Below are positions 34,324-44,057 of a stretch of 64,000 nucleotides of DNA, piece by piece. The notes under the pieces are model-generated. The model was not told where the DNA came from and did not search any database. It saw nothing but the letters and a program-made list of their open reading frames with translations. The DNA comes from Lachnospiraceae bacterium (lineage in GTDB: Bacteria > Bacillota > Clostridia > Lachnospirales > Lachnospiraceae): assembly GCA_910574805.1 (NCBI GenBank), contig CAJTCV010000011.1, positions 62,001 to 126,000 on the forward strand, given 5' to 3'. The translations under genes and the position numbers were made by a program. Each line of letters starts with the position of its first letter. The stretch's first letter is position 1.

Positions 34324-36924
34324 ATGATGAAAGAAAAGAGGAATCTGCTGCTCTGGGCGTGCGTCTGTATCCTGATCACGGTGATTGGAATGGCGATTCC
34401 CGTGGAGCAGCACCGCTCCCGGGGAATCGGAGGGGCAAATCAGGCCAATATACGTTCAAAGACGGAGGAACTGACCAGGGGGAGGACGCTGGAATTTGCA
34501 GTGGATCCGTCTGAAGACCCGGAAGAGATCGGATTTTTCTTCAGCCCCAACGGGCATACTTATGAGAAGGAGACGCTGCAGATCACGGCGCTGGATGGAG
34601 AGATATCCATCGGAGAGCGCACCTTCCTGCTGGAAGAGCTTACAGAAGACCAGTTTCTGTTCGTCCGGTTTTCCTTTCCGGAGACAGGCAGGATACCGGA
34701 GACGATCCGGGTGAGGATGACCAGCGATGCTGTGTCCGAAGGCCCGTCCGTGTGGCTGAATGAGGCGGAGGAGACTCCGGGCAGCGCCTGGATGGACGGA
34801 GAGCCTCTTGATAAGAGCCTCATTTATAATCTGATCGGTACCGTGCAGGTCCATCAGTATCAGAAGCCGCTGTTCCTGGGACTGATCCTGTTTCTCTTCG
34901 GAATGGGTGTCTGGGGGGTCGGCGGGTTCGTAAAGCCGGAAAAGCGGATCCGAATAAAAAAAGAACATATGTTCTGCATGCCCGCGGGAAGGGAACTGAC
35001 CGCTCTTTGCGCGGTTGTTCTTTTGACTGCACTGGCCTTTTTCTATCTGTATGACACCCAGATCCGGATCGCACAGAATACCACGGAGAAACGGACGGTG
35101 CTGGAGGCGGACGGAGAGCTGCTGCCCGTGAATGAGGCCGTCCGCGTCCTGACGCAGAGGGTTACGCCGAAGGAGGACAGGCTGACCGGGCTTGGAGTGC
35201 GCTTCTATGTGGAAGATCAGTCCCTGCCTGCAGAAGGGTTCATGGATGCGAAGGTGACGGACCTGACACTGTCAAAGGTACTGTGCGAGACCCGGATACC
35301 GGCAGCGCAGTTCGTCTCCGGAGAATATGCAGGGCTTTTGTTTCAGGATTCCCAGGAGGGGGTGTCGGATCATGAGTATGAGATCTCCCTGACCTTCTCT
35401 CCCGGACTGTGGGACAGCGGCCTTGCGGTCATGACCAGCGAAGAAGGGCTCTGTGTCAATGCGTACCTGTATTTTAATATTTTCCTGAAACGGTTCTTCT
35501 TCTTTCTGTTCCTGGGCGTGGAAGCTTTTGTGTGTCTGTTCTGGTATCTGACCTTCGTCCGGCGCGCGCGGCTGGAAAATATTCTGTTCGTGACACTCTT
35601 GTTCTGCGGCCTGGTCTACAACGTAATGCTGACTCCGCAGATGGTGCCGGACGAGGCAAAGCACATAGATATGGCGTACCGGTACAGCAATGTCCTCCTT
35701 GGATATGAAAGTACGGGGGATACGACCTGCCTCATGCGTGTGGACGACGCCGGGACGGAGTTTACCTCTTCCCCGTCTTTTGGCAATTACCGGAATATTT
35801 ATTACGGGCTGTTTACAAAGGTGCAGGACGGCACCATGGTGGAGACAAAGGTCAACAGCAACATCGAGGGAAGCCTGCTCCTGTATGCGCCTGCGGTGCT
35901 GGGCATGAGCGCTGCGAGGCTTCTGTCCTGGGGGACGGTTCCCATGCTTCTTCTGGCCCGGTATATGAATCTTCTTGTATTTGCGCTGCTGGCCAGAGCG
36001 GGGATGAGGCGGCTGCCTTTCGGGAAGATGACGTTGTTTGTTCTGGCACTTCTGCCGATCAATGTGCAGCAGTGTACCTCCTTCTCCCACGATGCCATGG
36101 TGCACGGGCTTCTGTTCTTTTACTGCTGCCTGTGCCTGCAGGCCATCTATGAAGAGAAGCCCATGACGGGGCAGCGCATGGCGCTTCTTTCCCTTATGGC
36201 ATGGTTCCTGGTGTACTGCAAGGGCGGCAGCTACCTGCCGCTGTGTCTTCTGCCCCTTCTGATCCCGTATACACGCTTTGGGGACAGGCGGAGGAAATAT
36301 CTGTCCATGGGAACGCTCCTTCTGATTCCGGCGCTGGTTTTTGTCATGAAGCATGTCCGGATGGTAACGGGGATCGTCCGGACGACAGAGACGACCAGCG
36401 TGGTCAGCACCGGCGGGGGCGCGGAGTACCTGACTGGTTATACGCTGGGATATTTTCTGAAGGATCCTCTGGAGCTTGTTTACATGCTGATGAATACGGT
36501 GCTGGACAAGGGCGGCTTTTATCTGGAATCGCTTGTGGGCTACAAGCTGGGGTGGGTGGAGATCGAGACCTCCATGCTTGTGGTGTTCCTGTTCTGGTTC
36601 CTGCTGTTTCTGACAGTCTGTGACAGCCGGGGGGAATATGTGCGAATCGGAAAAGGACAGCGCTTCTTCATGGGCTTTTTGTGCCTTGGCAGTACCGGCC
36701 TGATCCTTCTGGGAATGCTTCTTCAGTGGACGCCCATGGGACATGTCTCCATTGAAGGAGTCCAGGGAAGGTATTTTCTTCCTTTTATGCTGATCCTTCT
36801 GACGGTCTGCCGGAACCGTCTGGTCCTTCTGGACCGGCAGATCAGCCGGGGGATCGCGGCGGCGGCGGCATGCGGTCAGCTTCTGACTCTCATTTACATC
36901 ATCCGCCGGGTGACTATGGTATAA
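34324..36924 (+). CDS. Large polytopic membrane protein, DUF2142-like
   Basis: 866 aa. N-terminal TM helix, a long extracytoplasmic part, further TM helices at about 180-200 and 225-245, a second soluble part, and a C-terminal block of about ten helices. The segment MVPDEAKHIDMAYRYSNVLLG at the start of that block matches the acidic-His loop of DUF2142/GT-C-like proteins, which suggests a lipid-linked-sugar-using glycosyltransferase. ATG 34324 and 34327 are both possible (RBS CAGGAG). It begins the surface-glycan region with the flippase and GT2 genes. Specific reaction unknown. Confidence 0.7.
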   Translation: MMKEKRNLLLWACVCILITVIGMAIPVEQHRSRGIGGANQANIRSKTEELTRGRTLEFAVDPSEDPEEIGFFFSPNGHTYEKETLQITALDGEISIGERTFLLEELTEDQFLFVRFSFPETGRIPETIRVRMTSDAVSEGPSVWLNEAEETPGSAWMDGEPLDKSLIYNLIGTVQVHQYQKPLFLGLILFLFGMGVWGVGGFVKPEKRIRIKKEHMFCMPAGRELTALCAVVLLTALAFFYLYDTQIRIAQNTTEKRTVLEADGELLPVNEAVRVLTQRVTPKEDRLTGLGVRFYVEDQSLPAEGFMDAKVTDLTLSKVLCETRIPAAQFVSGEYAGLLFQDSQEGVSDHEYEISLTFSPGLWDSGLAVMTSEEGLCVNAYLYFNIFLKRFFFFLFLGVEAFVCLFWYLTFVRRARLENILFVTLLFCGLVYNVMLTPQMVPDEAKHIDMAYRYSNVLLGYESTGDTTCLMRVDDAGTEFTSSPSFGNYRNIYYGLFTKVQDGTMVETKVNSNIEGSLLLYAPAVLGMSAARLLSWGTVPMLLLARYMNLLVFALLARAGMRRLPFGKMTLFVLALLPINVQQCTSFSHDAMVHGLLFFYCCLCLQAIYEEKPMTGQRMALLSLMAWFLVYCKGGSYLPLCLLPLLIPYTRFGDRRRKYLSMGTLLLIPALVFVMKHVRMVTGIVRTTETTSVVSTGGGAEYLTGYTLGYFLKDPLELVYMLMNTVLDKGGFYLESLVGYKLGWVEIETSMLVVFLFWFLLFLTVCDSRGEYVRIGKGQRFFMGFLCLGSTGLILLGMLLQWTPMGHVSIEGVQGRYFLPFMLILLTVCRNRLVLLDRQISRGIAAAAACGQLLTLIYIIRRVTMV

Positions 36925-36941
36925 CGGAAAGGAAAGGTTTT

Positions 36942-38480
36942 ATGGATAAAAAAAGACTGGCGGTAAATATGACGGCACAGCTTCTTGCCTTTGCCGTCAA
37001 TATGGGGATCAGTTTTTTTCTCGCCAGAATCATAGAAGAACAGATCGGCGAAAATACGTACGGCTTTGTGGCGCTGGCTAATCAGTTTGTGCTGTACGCT
37101 CAGATCGTGGTATCGGCTCTGAACACCATGGCAAGCCGTTTTGTGACCATCCATATCCATCGGGGTGAGATGCAGACGGCCAGCGAATATTTCTCTTCGG
37201 TCTTTTTCGGAAATGTCATCATGGCGGGAATCTTTCTGGCTCCTGCGCTGGTGATCGTACTGTTTATGGGATATATGCCTTTTCTGAACGTACCGGATAC
37301 GGTTCTTCAGGATGTGCAGCTTCTGTGGGTCTTTGTATTCGGCAATTTTTTCCTGAGCATTATCACGTCGGTCTACGGAGTATCCACCTATGCCATGAAC
37401 CGGCTGGATCTGACGTCCATACGAATCATGATCGCGGATATTCTGCGGATTGCATTTCTGTTTGCAACCTTTTTTCTGTGGAAGCCCACCCTCTGGTATA
37501 TCGGCGTGGCTTCCCTGATCAGCACTGTCTACATCGCCTTCTGGAACCGGAGGTTCACCAGGCAGCTGCTGCCGGACATCCGTATGTCTTTGTCCAACTT
37601 CCGGTGGAAGAAGGTATGGGAGCTTGTCTCCCTGGGAGCGTGGAATTCTCTGACCAGGCTGGGGCAGCAGCTCCTGGACGGGATTGGAGTCCTTTTATCC
37701 GGCGCGCTGATTCTGGACGGGAATGCCTCCATGACGCTTCTGGCGCTGGCAACGCAGGTGCCTACGGCGATCACCAGTCTGATGGGGACCATCGTGGGAG
37801 TGTTCAATCCCCAGATTACCATCGCCTATGCGGAAGGGGACAAAGAGAAGCTGGTGGGCATCATCAAGAGCAGCAACCGGATTCTGATCTTCCTCATGAG
37901 CATTCCCATTGCCTTTCTGACGGCGTACGGACTGGATTTCTACCGGCTCTGGCAGCCGTCCAAGGATCCCTGGGCGCTGCAGAAACTGTCGATCCTGGCG
38001 GTGGGCGTGCTTTATGTCAGCATGAGCATTCAGGTGCTCTACCATGTATTTATCATTACGAAGAAGGTAAAATGGAATTCTCTGGTACTTCTTGGCTCCG
38101 GGGTGGCGTCCTCTGTCATGTCGCTGATCCTTCTGAAGTCCACGGATCTGGGAGCGGTGTGCTTTCCTCTCTCCAGCATGGTTACCGGACTTATCCGGAA
38201 CTTTATCTTTACGCCGGTCTATGCAGCAAAATGCCTTGCTGTACGCTGGAACCGGTTTTACAGCGATATCCTGCTGGGATTTTTCTCCATCGGGACCATC
38301 ACGGCGCTGGGCCTTTTCTCCCGGGCGGTTTATCCGATCCATTCCTGGGGAAGCCTGATACTGACGGGGATTGTCGTGGGGCCGCTGGCGCTTCTGGTGA
38401 ATTTTTTCATCATTTTGAGAAAAGAAGAACGCAGGATGGTCCTTCAGATGGCGGGCTCCAGGCTGAAAGGAGCAAAATAG
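36942..38480 (+). CDS. Polysaccharide flippase, MOP/Wzx-type
   Basis: 512 aa, about 12-14 TM helices, full family length. The N-terminus (KRLAVNMTAQLLAFAVNMG ISFFLARII) and the repeated six-helix layout are those of oligosaccharide flippases that move lipid-linked glycans across the membrane. RBS GGAAAGGAAAGG before ATG 36942; earlier in-frame starts would lie inside the previous gene. Directly followed by GT2 genes, so it probably exports the glycan they build. Confidence 0.88.
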   Translation: MDKKRLAVNMTAQLLAFAVNMGISFFLARIIEEQIGENTYGFVALANQFVLYAQIVVSALNTMASRFVTIHIHRGEMQTASEYFSSVFFGNVIMAGIFLAPALVIVLFMGYMPFLNVPDTVLQDVQLLWVFVFGNFFLSIITSVYGVSTYAMNRLDLTSIRIMIADILRIAFLFATFFLWKPTLWYIGVASLISTVYIAFWNRRFTRQLLPDIRMSLSNFRWKKVWELVSLGAWNSLTRLGQQLLDGIGVLLSGALILDGNASMTLLALATQVPTAITSLMGTIVGVFNPQITIAYAEGDKEKLVGIIKSSNRILIFLMSIPIAFLTAYGLDFYRLWQPSKDPWALQKLSILAVGVLYVSMSIQVLYHVFIITKKVKWNSLVLLGSGVASSVMSLILLKSTDLGAVCFPLSSMVTGLIRNFIFTPVYAAKCLAVRWNRFYSDILLGFFSIGTITALGLFSRAVYPIHSWGSLILTGIVVGPLALLVNFFIILRKEERRMVLQMAGSRLKGAK

Positions 38481-39497
38481 ATGTACAGTGTGGTAATACC
38501 AGTTTATAACGCCGGGGGATGTCTCGGACGGTGCGTAGAATCCTGGCTTGGGCAGACCGAGGGGGATCTGGAGCTGATTCTTGTGGATGACGGCTCCGAA
38601 GATGAAAGTCCGGCGCTGTGTGACGCCTTTGCAGAAAGGGACAGGCGGGTTCGGGTGATCCATCAGGCCAACGCCGGAGTGTCCGCGGCCAGAAATGCCG
38701 GGATCAAAGCGGCCAGGGGTATGTATCTGCTCTTTACGGACAGTGACGACTATGTGGCGTCCGATCTTCTGGAGAAGCTGGGACAGTGTATGCAGGAGAC
38801 AGGGGCGGATCTGGTCCTGTGCGGCTTTCATCACCTCTATGACGGGGCGGATATCCCGAAGCTTCCGGGGAAGAGCCGGGTCTTTACGCTGAAAGAGGGC
38901 GGGGAAGACTTCCTGTGCCTGTATGAACAGGGCTTTTTAAACATGCCCTGGAACAAGCTGTACAGAAGAGAGCGGGCGGGCAGATTCGACACCTCCCTGA
39001 GCCTGGGAGAGGATCTGCTCTTTAATCTGGACTATCTGGAGCGGTGTGAGAAGGCTGCGGTCCTGTCGGAGCCGCTCTGCTTCTATATTCAGGAGGAACA
39101 GAAGACCACGCTGTCCTCCGAAAAACGGAAAGACCGGCTGGAGCTGGCCAGGCGGATCTGCCGGGAGACGGAAGTGTTCTATGACCGGCACTGGAGCGAG
39201 GGCCGGGAGGCGGGGCACCGGAGGATCTTTACCCGGTATATGAACGAGGTAATGGACGAGTGCGGGAAGCTTCCGGCGGACCGTGGTCTGACCACCGGGG
39301 AAAAGCTTCGGGCGGTCCGGGCCATGGCGGAGGATCCATGGGTGCGGGAGCGGGGAGATGAAGCGGTGTACCGTCACGCGGACTACCGGATCCTCTGGTG
39401 TTTCCTGCGGCGCAGGATGGTGGTATGCGTGTATGTGCTGTGCGTGCTGCGCCGGGCGGTTGTACAGATGGTGCACCAGGTCAGGAGAATGAGGTAG
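38481..39497 (+). CDS. Family 2 glycosyltransferase
   Basis: 338 aa GT-A fold enzyme: SVVIPVYNAGGCLGRCVESW, LILVDDGSEDES and the DXD-like LFTDSDDYVA, then NMPWNKLYRRE in the acceptor half. ATG touches the flippase stop codon; RBS AAAGGAG lies in the flippase end. First of three related GT2 genes in a row. Donor and acceptor sugars unknown. Confidence 0.9.
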   Translation: MYSVVIPVYNAGGCLGRCVESWLGQTEGDLELILVDDGSEDESPALCDAFAERDRRVRVIHQANAGVSAARNAGIKAARGMYLLFTDSDDYVASDLLEKLGQCMQETGADLVLCGFHHLYDGADIPKLPGKSRVFTLKEGGEDFLCLYEQGFLNMPWNKLYRRERAGRFDTSLSLGEDLLFNLDYLERCEKAAVLSEPLCFYIQEEQKTTLSSEKRKDRLELARRICRETEVFYDRHWSEGREAGHRRIFTRYMNEVMDECGKLPADRGLTTGEKLRAVRAMAEDPWVRERGDEAVYRHADYRILWCFLRRRMVVCVYVLCVLRRAVVQMVHQVRRMR

Positions 39498-39520
39498 TGT
39501 CAGATGATTTATGAAAAACA

Positions 39521-39561
39521 GCAACGTACCGGACAGGCCCCGGGAGGGGAGTTGCGGAACT
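39521..39561 (+). repeat. Hairpin-GGAACT leader element, copy before GT2
   Basis: AAAAACA, then stem GCAAC (39521-39525)/GTTGC (39551-39555) with an inner CCCC/GGGG stem, then GGAACT (39556-39561) and GAAATCAAGGAGG, which is the SD of the GT2 gene at 39583. The same pattern occurs before glnA and gatA. Confidence 0.65.
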
Positions 39562-39582
39562 GAAATCAAGGAGGGTGCCGGT

Positions 39583-40566
39583 ATGGAACCTTTGATCAGC
39601 GTTATCGTGCCTGTATACAATGTGGAAGCGTATCTTGGCCGGTGTGTGGAGAGTCTGCGCAGGCAGACCTATGAGAGGCTGGAGATCATCCTGGTGGACG
39701 ACGGTTCTCTGGACGGCTGTCCGGCTTTATGCGACGCATATGCCGGGGAGGATGAGCGGATCCGGGTGATTCATCAGGCCAATGCGGGGCTGTCCGGCGC
39801 CAGAAATACAGGGATCGGGGCAGCGAAAGGAGAATATCTGGCCTTTGTGGATTCGGATGACTATGTGGCGGAGGATTTTATCTGTGTTCTGTATGAGCTG
39901 ATCCGCAGGACGGGGTGCGCCATGAGCCAGTGCCGCTTCTCCTATGTACAGGGAGAGGCGCCGGAGGGCGGGGAGGAGCAGGACATCCGGATCTACCGGG
40001 AGCAGGAGCTCATGGAACAGCTCTACGGCCCGGAAGAGGAGGCGACCTGCTTTGTGGTGGCCTGGAACAAACTGTACCGCAGGGATCTCTTTGCTCAGAT
40101 CCGGTATCCTCAGGGAAGGATCCATGAGGATGAGGCGACCACCTACCGGCTGTTTCACGAGGGGAAGTCGCTGGCGGCCACGGGGCGTGCGCTCTACGGC
40201 TATTATACGGAAAATACCGGGAGCATTACTTCCTCCTTCTCCGGAAAGCGGCTGCAGTGGCTGACCGCCCATGAGGAGCGGATCCGGTTCTTCCTGGAAC
40301 ATGGATATGAGGCCCTTCTGCCGGCTGCCTGCAGGAAGCTGTGCGATGTCTGCATCACATTTTATTATCGGGCGGAACAGATGAAGGGCGGGGAGGCGCG
40401 CCGGGTGCAGAAGGAGCTTACAGACTGTCTGAGATCGAATCTTGGCAGGAGGGCAAAGTGGATCCGGAAGCTTCCGTTTCGCACCAGAGCAGGATATCGT
40501 ATCTTTCTTATCAGCCCTGCGCTGTATGCGGGGCTTCTGAAGAAAATAAGCAAGGAGTCGCAATGA
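39583..40566 (+). CDS. Family 2 glycosyltransferase
   Basis: 327 aa. VIVPVYNVEAYLGRCVESL, IILVDDGSLDGCPALCDAY and AFVDSDDYVAEDF give the nucleotide-sugar and DXD motifs; VVAWNKLYRRDLF and IHEDEATTYRLFHEG lie in the C-terminal half. Start at 39583 set by CAAGGAGG; longer starts run through the leader hairpin. Similar to its two GT2 neighbours, suggesting duplication with divergence of acceptor use. Confidence 0.9.
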   Translation: MEPLISVIVPVYNVEAYLGRCVESLRRQTYERLEIILVDDGSLDGCPALCDAYAGEDERIRVIHQANAGLSGARNTGIGAAKGEYLAFVDSDDYVAEDFICVLYELIRRTGCAMSQCRFSYVQGEAPEGGEEQDIRIYREQELMEQLYGPEEEATCFVVAWNKLYRRDLFAQIRYPQGRIHEDEATTYRLFHEGKSLAATGRALYGYYTENTGSITSSFSGKRLQWLTAHEERIRFFLEHGYEALLPAACRKLCDVCITFYYRAEQMKGGEARRVQKELTDCLRSNLGRRAKWIRKLPFRTRAGYRIFLISPALYAGLLKKISKESQ

Positions 40567-41612
40567 AAGAGAAGATCAGTGTGATCGTGCCGGTATACGG
40601 CGTGGAAAAAGTGCTGGGGCGCTGCGTGGACAGCATCCTTGGACAGACCTGTAAGGATCTGGAGATCATCCTGGTGGATGACGGCTCTCCTGATGGCTGT
40701 CCGGCCCTCTGCGACGCGTATGCAGAGCGGTACGGCAATGTGAAAGCGGTGCACAAGACGAACGGGGGGCTCACTTCGGCCTGGAAAGAGGGTGTAAGAC
40801 AGTCCTCCGGGGATCTGATCGGCTTTGTGGACAGCGACGACTGGATTGAGCCGGATATGTACGAGAGACTGTCAGAGGAGCTTCTGCGGCAGCAGGCTGA
40901 CATCGCCATGGCGGGGCTGGTCTTTGACTATGAGGACCCGGGCTATCCTCCCCGCAGGGAGACGAACCGGATGGACATGACTGTGTATGACAGAGAGGAG
41001 CTGCAGGGACTGTTTCCGGTCCTGTTAAATGACGGGAGCTTTATCGGAAGGAGTCTTCAGCCTTCCCGGGTGACCAAGCTGTTCCGCAGGAAGCTGGTGA
41101 CAGACAATCTGGAGCTGTGGGATGACAGAGTGACCGTGGGAGAGGACCTGCAGATGGTGTTTGCGGCGGTGCTGGATGCGGACAAAATCTGTATGATTCC
41201 AGACTACTATCCGTATCATTACTGGTATAACCTGTCTTCCATGACGGGAGGACATGATCCCGGGTATCTGGAGAAGATCCTGCTTCTCAGGCAGCGCATG
41301 GAGGCGATCTCGGACGCCAAGGGAGTCTATGATTTCCGCCCCCAGATACGCAATGACTTTCTGAGCCTTGCGGTCATGGCGGTAAAAAATGAGATATGGA
41401 GAAACCGCACGGATTCTTTTGGACAGGTCCTGAAAAATGTCAGGCGGATCTGCCGGGATACTTCCGTGCAGGAGGCGCTCCGTGAGCACACCATGGACCG
41501 GATCGGCCTCTCAGTCAGGATGTATCTCTTTATGATGAAGCACGGGTGGTATCTGCCCTGCCATGTGGTGACAAAGGTATTTTTTTCATGGTATTACAGG
41601 AGACAGGAGTGA
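40563..41612 (+). CDS. Family 2 glycosyltransferase
   Basis: 349 aa. VIVPVYGVEKVLGRCVDSI, IILVDDGSPDGCPALCDAY and GFVDSDDWIEPDMY are the GT-A motifs. The ATG overlaps the preceding stop (ATGA), with AAGGAG upstream, so it is coupled to the previous GT2. It carries a longer C-terminal helical part than its neighbours (about 200-349). Third glycosyltransferase of the cluster. Confidence 0.9.
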   Translation: MKEKISVIVPVYGVEKVLGRCVDSILGQTCKDLEIILVDDGSPDGCPALCDAYAERYGNVKAVHKTNGGLTSAWKEGVRQSSGDLIGFVDSDDWIEPDMYERLSEELLRQQADIAMAGLVFDYEDPGYPPRRETNRMDMTVYDREELQGLFPVLLNDGSFIGRSLQPSRVTKLFRRKLVTDNLELWDDRVTVGEDLQMVFAAVLDADKICMIPDYYPYHYWYNLSSMTGGHDPGYLEKILLLRQRMEAISDAKGVYDFRPQIRNDFLSLAVMAVKNEIWRNRTDSFGQVLKNVRRICRDTSVQEALREHTMDRIGLSVRMYLFMMKHGWYLPCHVVTKVFFSWYYRRQE

Positions 41613-41621
41613 AGAGACAGA

Positions 41622-42461
41622 ATGGACAAAAAGCTGATATTTCTGGATATTGACGGAACGATACTGGCGCCGGGGAGGGGAATCAGCCAGGGGGTGAAGG
41701 AAGGGCTTAAAGAGGCGAGAGCGCGGGGACATCAGGTCTTTGTGTGCACTGGCAGGTCCTGCCACATGCTTCCGGAGGAGCTGGAGGATGTGGAGCTGGA
41801 CGGAGTCATCGCCAATGCAGGGAGTGACATCTGGATCCATGGGGAAAATATCTACCGGACGGCTTTTGAGGAATCACAGTTACGATATGCCTTTGAGGTG
41901 ATGGACAGGCTGGGCGCGATCTATATTCTGGAGGGATACGACAGAATCTATGTGTCAGAGCGGGGAGTTGATATTCTGTCTGACAGCGAGCCTGTCCCCG
42001 GAGACAATCCGGAGCTGGCCCGCTGGAAAGAGTTCTTCTCCCGCTGGAGAGACACGGGGAGCATGGGGGAATGGACGCCGGAACTGGCTCCGATCCCCAA
42101 GATCTCTTTTATGGTCCTTGACAGGGGAGCGGCGGAGTGCCTGTATGAAGAGCTTGGAGAAGTTTTTTATGTAGCGTTTTATCCGGCCCGTACGGATAAC
42201 TTTTTCAACGGGGAGCTGATCTCCAGGACGGCGGACAAAGGGACCGCCATCCACCGGACGGCCGGATATCTGAAAAGGGACCGGAAGGATACCATCGCCT
42301 TCGGCGACAGCATGAATGACTACCAGATGATCCGGGAAGCGGGCTGCGGGGTGGTGATGGGAAACGGAGACGAGAGGCTGAAAGAGATCGCGGACCGGGT
42401 GTGCGGGACCGTGGATGAAGACGGGGTGATACGGGAGCTCGCCCGGATGGGACTGATCTGA
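41622..42461 (+). CDS. HAD-superfamily (Cof-type) phosphatase
   Basis: 279 aa. Motif I FLDIDGTILAPGRG with both aspartates, motif III Lys in the RTADKGTAIHRT segment and motif IV FGDSMNDYQMI with the metal-binding acids, and a C2B cap between them. These enzymes dephosphorylate sugar phosphates or related metabolites. It follows the GT2 genes with a nine-base gap and is the last gene of the rightward unit, convergent with the CotH-like gene. Substrate unknown. Confidence 0.92.
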   Translation: MDKKLIFLDIDGTILAPGRGISQGVKEGLKEARARGHQVFVCTGRSCHMLPEELEDVELDGVIANAGSDIWIHGENIYRTAFEESQLRYAFEVMDRLGAIYILEGYDRIYVSERGVDILSDSEPVPGDNPELARWKEFFSRWRDTGSMGEWTPELAPIPKISFMVLDRGAAECLYEELGEVFYVAFYPARTDNFFNGELISRTADKGTAIHRTAGYLKRDRKDTIAFGDSMNDYQMIREAGCGVVMGNGDERLKEIADRVCGTVDEDGVIRELARMGLI

Positions 42462-42472
42462 TTCGGAAGGGA

Positions 42473-43876
42473 TCAGGGGGACCAGGCGTCCAGGCATTCG
42501 TTGATGATGCCGGGCGTCTTCAGAAGATGTCCTTTGAAGTCTTCGATAAGAAACCGGCGGTCCTCCAGAGTGAGGTAGTCCTCCGGCGTCAGAGGGCTGC
42601 TCTGGCTGGAGTACAGAAGATAGCTGTCAAATGCTTCGGACTGGAAGTCATACGCGGCCTCCTGGAACATACGTTCTTCCTCTTCGGCAAATACGGCTTC
42701 GATCCGCTCCGGATAGAAGGCGTCCCGCTCCATGCGGGCGATGATCCCGCGGAACTGCTGTTGATAGTCCGGATTTTCAAGAAGTTTCGGAAGGATATTG
42801 TAACAGGCGCTGTTGGTGGTCGCCTGGCGGAAATTCTCAGATACCAGATCGGGGAAGCTTCCAATCCAGTCCAGATCAAAGAGAAAGAAGCGCCATTTCC
42901 CGTCCTGACAGGGAAGGCCGTTGTTCCTGCAGCGCCACACGCGCAGGTTGTTGTCCAGCCAGTCGCCGTTGCCCAGCAGGAGATTGACTGCATAGTATTC
43001 CAGACACTGCTCCACGTCCAGCTGCCGTTCGATCTCGGCGACGGCATCCGGATCCGTCATCTGGCAGGTATGGAGAAAATCCACAAAGGACAGATATTCA
43101 GCCAGTACTTCCGGTTCGGACTGGAAACCGGTCTTTTCTTCCTCGAAGACAGATACCACCTGGATATCGTCCGGATTCTGGATGTGATAAAGCTCTGCCA
43201 GAGCATGGTCATTTTTGGCGGGCATGAGAAAATAGGCGCCCTGATACACGCCGTTCAGATAGACGGCAGCGGGTGTTGTGGGAGCCGCGTCCTCGATCCC
43301 GGCGCTGCGGGCCAGAGAATAGCCTACGCTGTTGTGGATCCCTGTGGCGTCCATGGAAAGGCGTACAGAGTGCAGGATGAAGGAACTGTATTCCCGGATA
43401 TCTGCTCCGGATCCGTCCAGAACCCTCCGTCCGCCCCACAGATCGCAGGTAAAGACCGGATGACTCCGGTCGTACTCTTTTCTGGCGATAATCCGGAAGG
43501 ATTTGCGTATGGCAGTCCGTGAGGAGGCTCCGTTCAGCCGGATCCCGGCGTCCTGCGCGATCAGAGGGGTACCATCCGGCTCATAGACGAAGATCCGGAC
43601 CGGATGCTCGCCGTCTCTGCCCCGGAGCATGGAGCCGTCGGTGAGAAGTCCGCTGTCTTCCGCATACAGGTCTTCCTCCGATACGCACAGGGAGACGACC
43701 AGATTGTGGAATTTCCGGCTTTTGAAGACTTCTTCCGACCAGGGGTCCTCCATGGTCAGATCGGCGGACGTAAAAGCAGCCGGATCGCCGGTCGCTTTTT
43801 GTCCGGCACAGATGCAGAATATGAGAATGACAAATGAGAAGACGATCAGGATCGACCGCTGTCTGGAATGTTGCAT
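42473..43876 (-). CDS. CotH-kinase-like secreted protein
   Basis: 467 aa from ATG 43876 (a GTG at 43888 is also open but has no spacing for an RBS). N-terminal signal/anchor helix (ILIVFSFVILIFCICAG), then a CotH domain: GIRLNGASSRTAIRKSFRI, ILHSVRLSMDATGIHNSVG, PAAVYLNGVYQGAYFLM and the late FFLFDLDWIG with the metal-site DxD. CotH proteins are atypical kinases known from spore coats and from cellulosomal or surface proteins. It is on the opposite strand from the glycan genes, with its own promoter. Confidence 0.85.
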   Translation of the reverse strand: MQHSRQRSILIVFSFVILIFCICAGQKATGDPAAFTSADLTMEDPWSEEVFKSRKFHNLVVSLCVSEEDLYAEDSGLLTDGSMLRGRDGEHPVRIFVYEPDGTPLIAQDAGIRLNGASSRTAIRKSFRIIARKEYDRSHPVFTCDLWGGRRVLDGSGADIREYSSFILHSVRLSMDATGIHNSVGYSLARSAGIEDAAPTTPAAVYLNGVYQGAYFLMPAKNDHALAELYHIQNPDDIQVVSVFEEEKTGFQSEPEVLAEYLSFVDFLHTCQMTDPDAVAEIERQLDVEQCLEYYAVNLLLGNGDWLDNNLRVWRCRNNGLPCQDGKWRFFLFDLDWIGSFPDLVSENFRQATTNSACYNILPKLLENPDYQQQFRGIIARMERDAFYPERIEAVFAEEEERMFQEAAYDFQSEAFDSYLLYSSQSSPLTPEDYLTLEDRRFLIEDFKGHLLKTPGIINECLDAWSP

Positions 43877-43921
43877 GGTTTTGTACACGCCTTTTTCTTT
43901 GGTATTTTCTTAATTGTAGAA

Positions 43922-43950
43922 AGTGTACATGAACAGAATGTAAATTGCAA
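43922..43950 (-). promoter_or_regulatory. Promoter of the CotH-like gene
   Basis: Minus strand TTGCAA (43945-43950), 17-bp spacer, TACACT (43922-43927). About 45 bases upstream of the chosen ATG. Confidence 0.5.
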
Positions 43951-43982
43951 TAGTAGAAATGACCAATGTTCATTAATTTCCC

Positions 43983-44011
43983 TTGAAAAATGTTCACAAA
44001 TGATTTATAAA
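43983..44011 (+). promoter_or_regulatory. Promoter of the DUF6020-like/barnase/barstar unit
   Basis: TTGAAA (43983-43988), 17-bp spacer, TATAAA (44006-44011), about 47 bases before the first gene of the unit. It is divergent from the CotH promoter. Confidence 0.6.
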
Positions 44012-44057
44012 TGAAGGATAAGATATGGAGAGATGAAAAAAGGATGTGGAGCATGAC

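Noticed and set aside
35272-36744. 490-aa frame on the minus strand inside the DUF2142-like gene
   Set aside because: Antisense of a membrane protein gene (Gln/His/Lys-rich), no start signals, and the plus-strand frame has TM periodicity.
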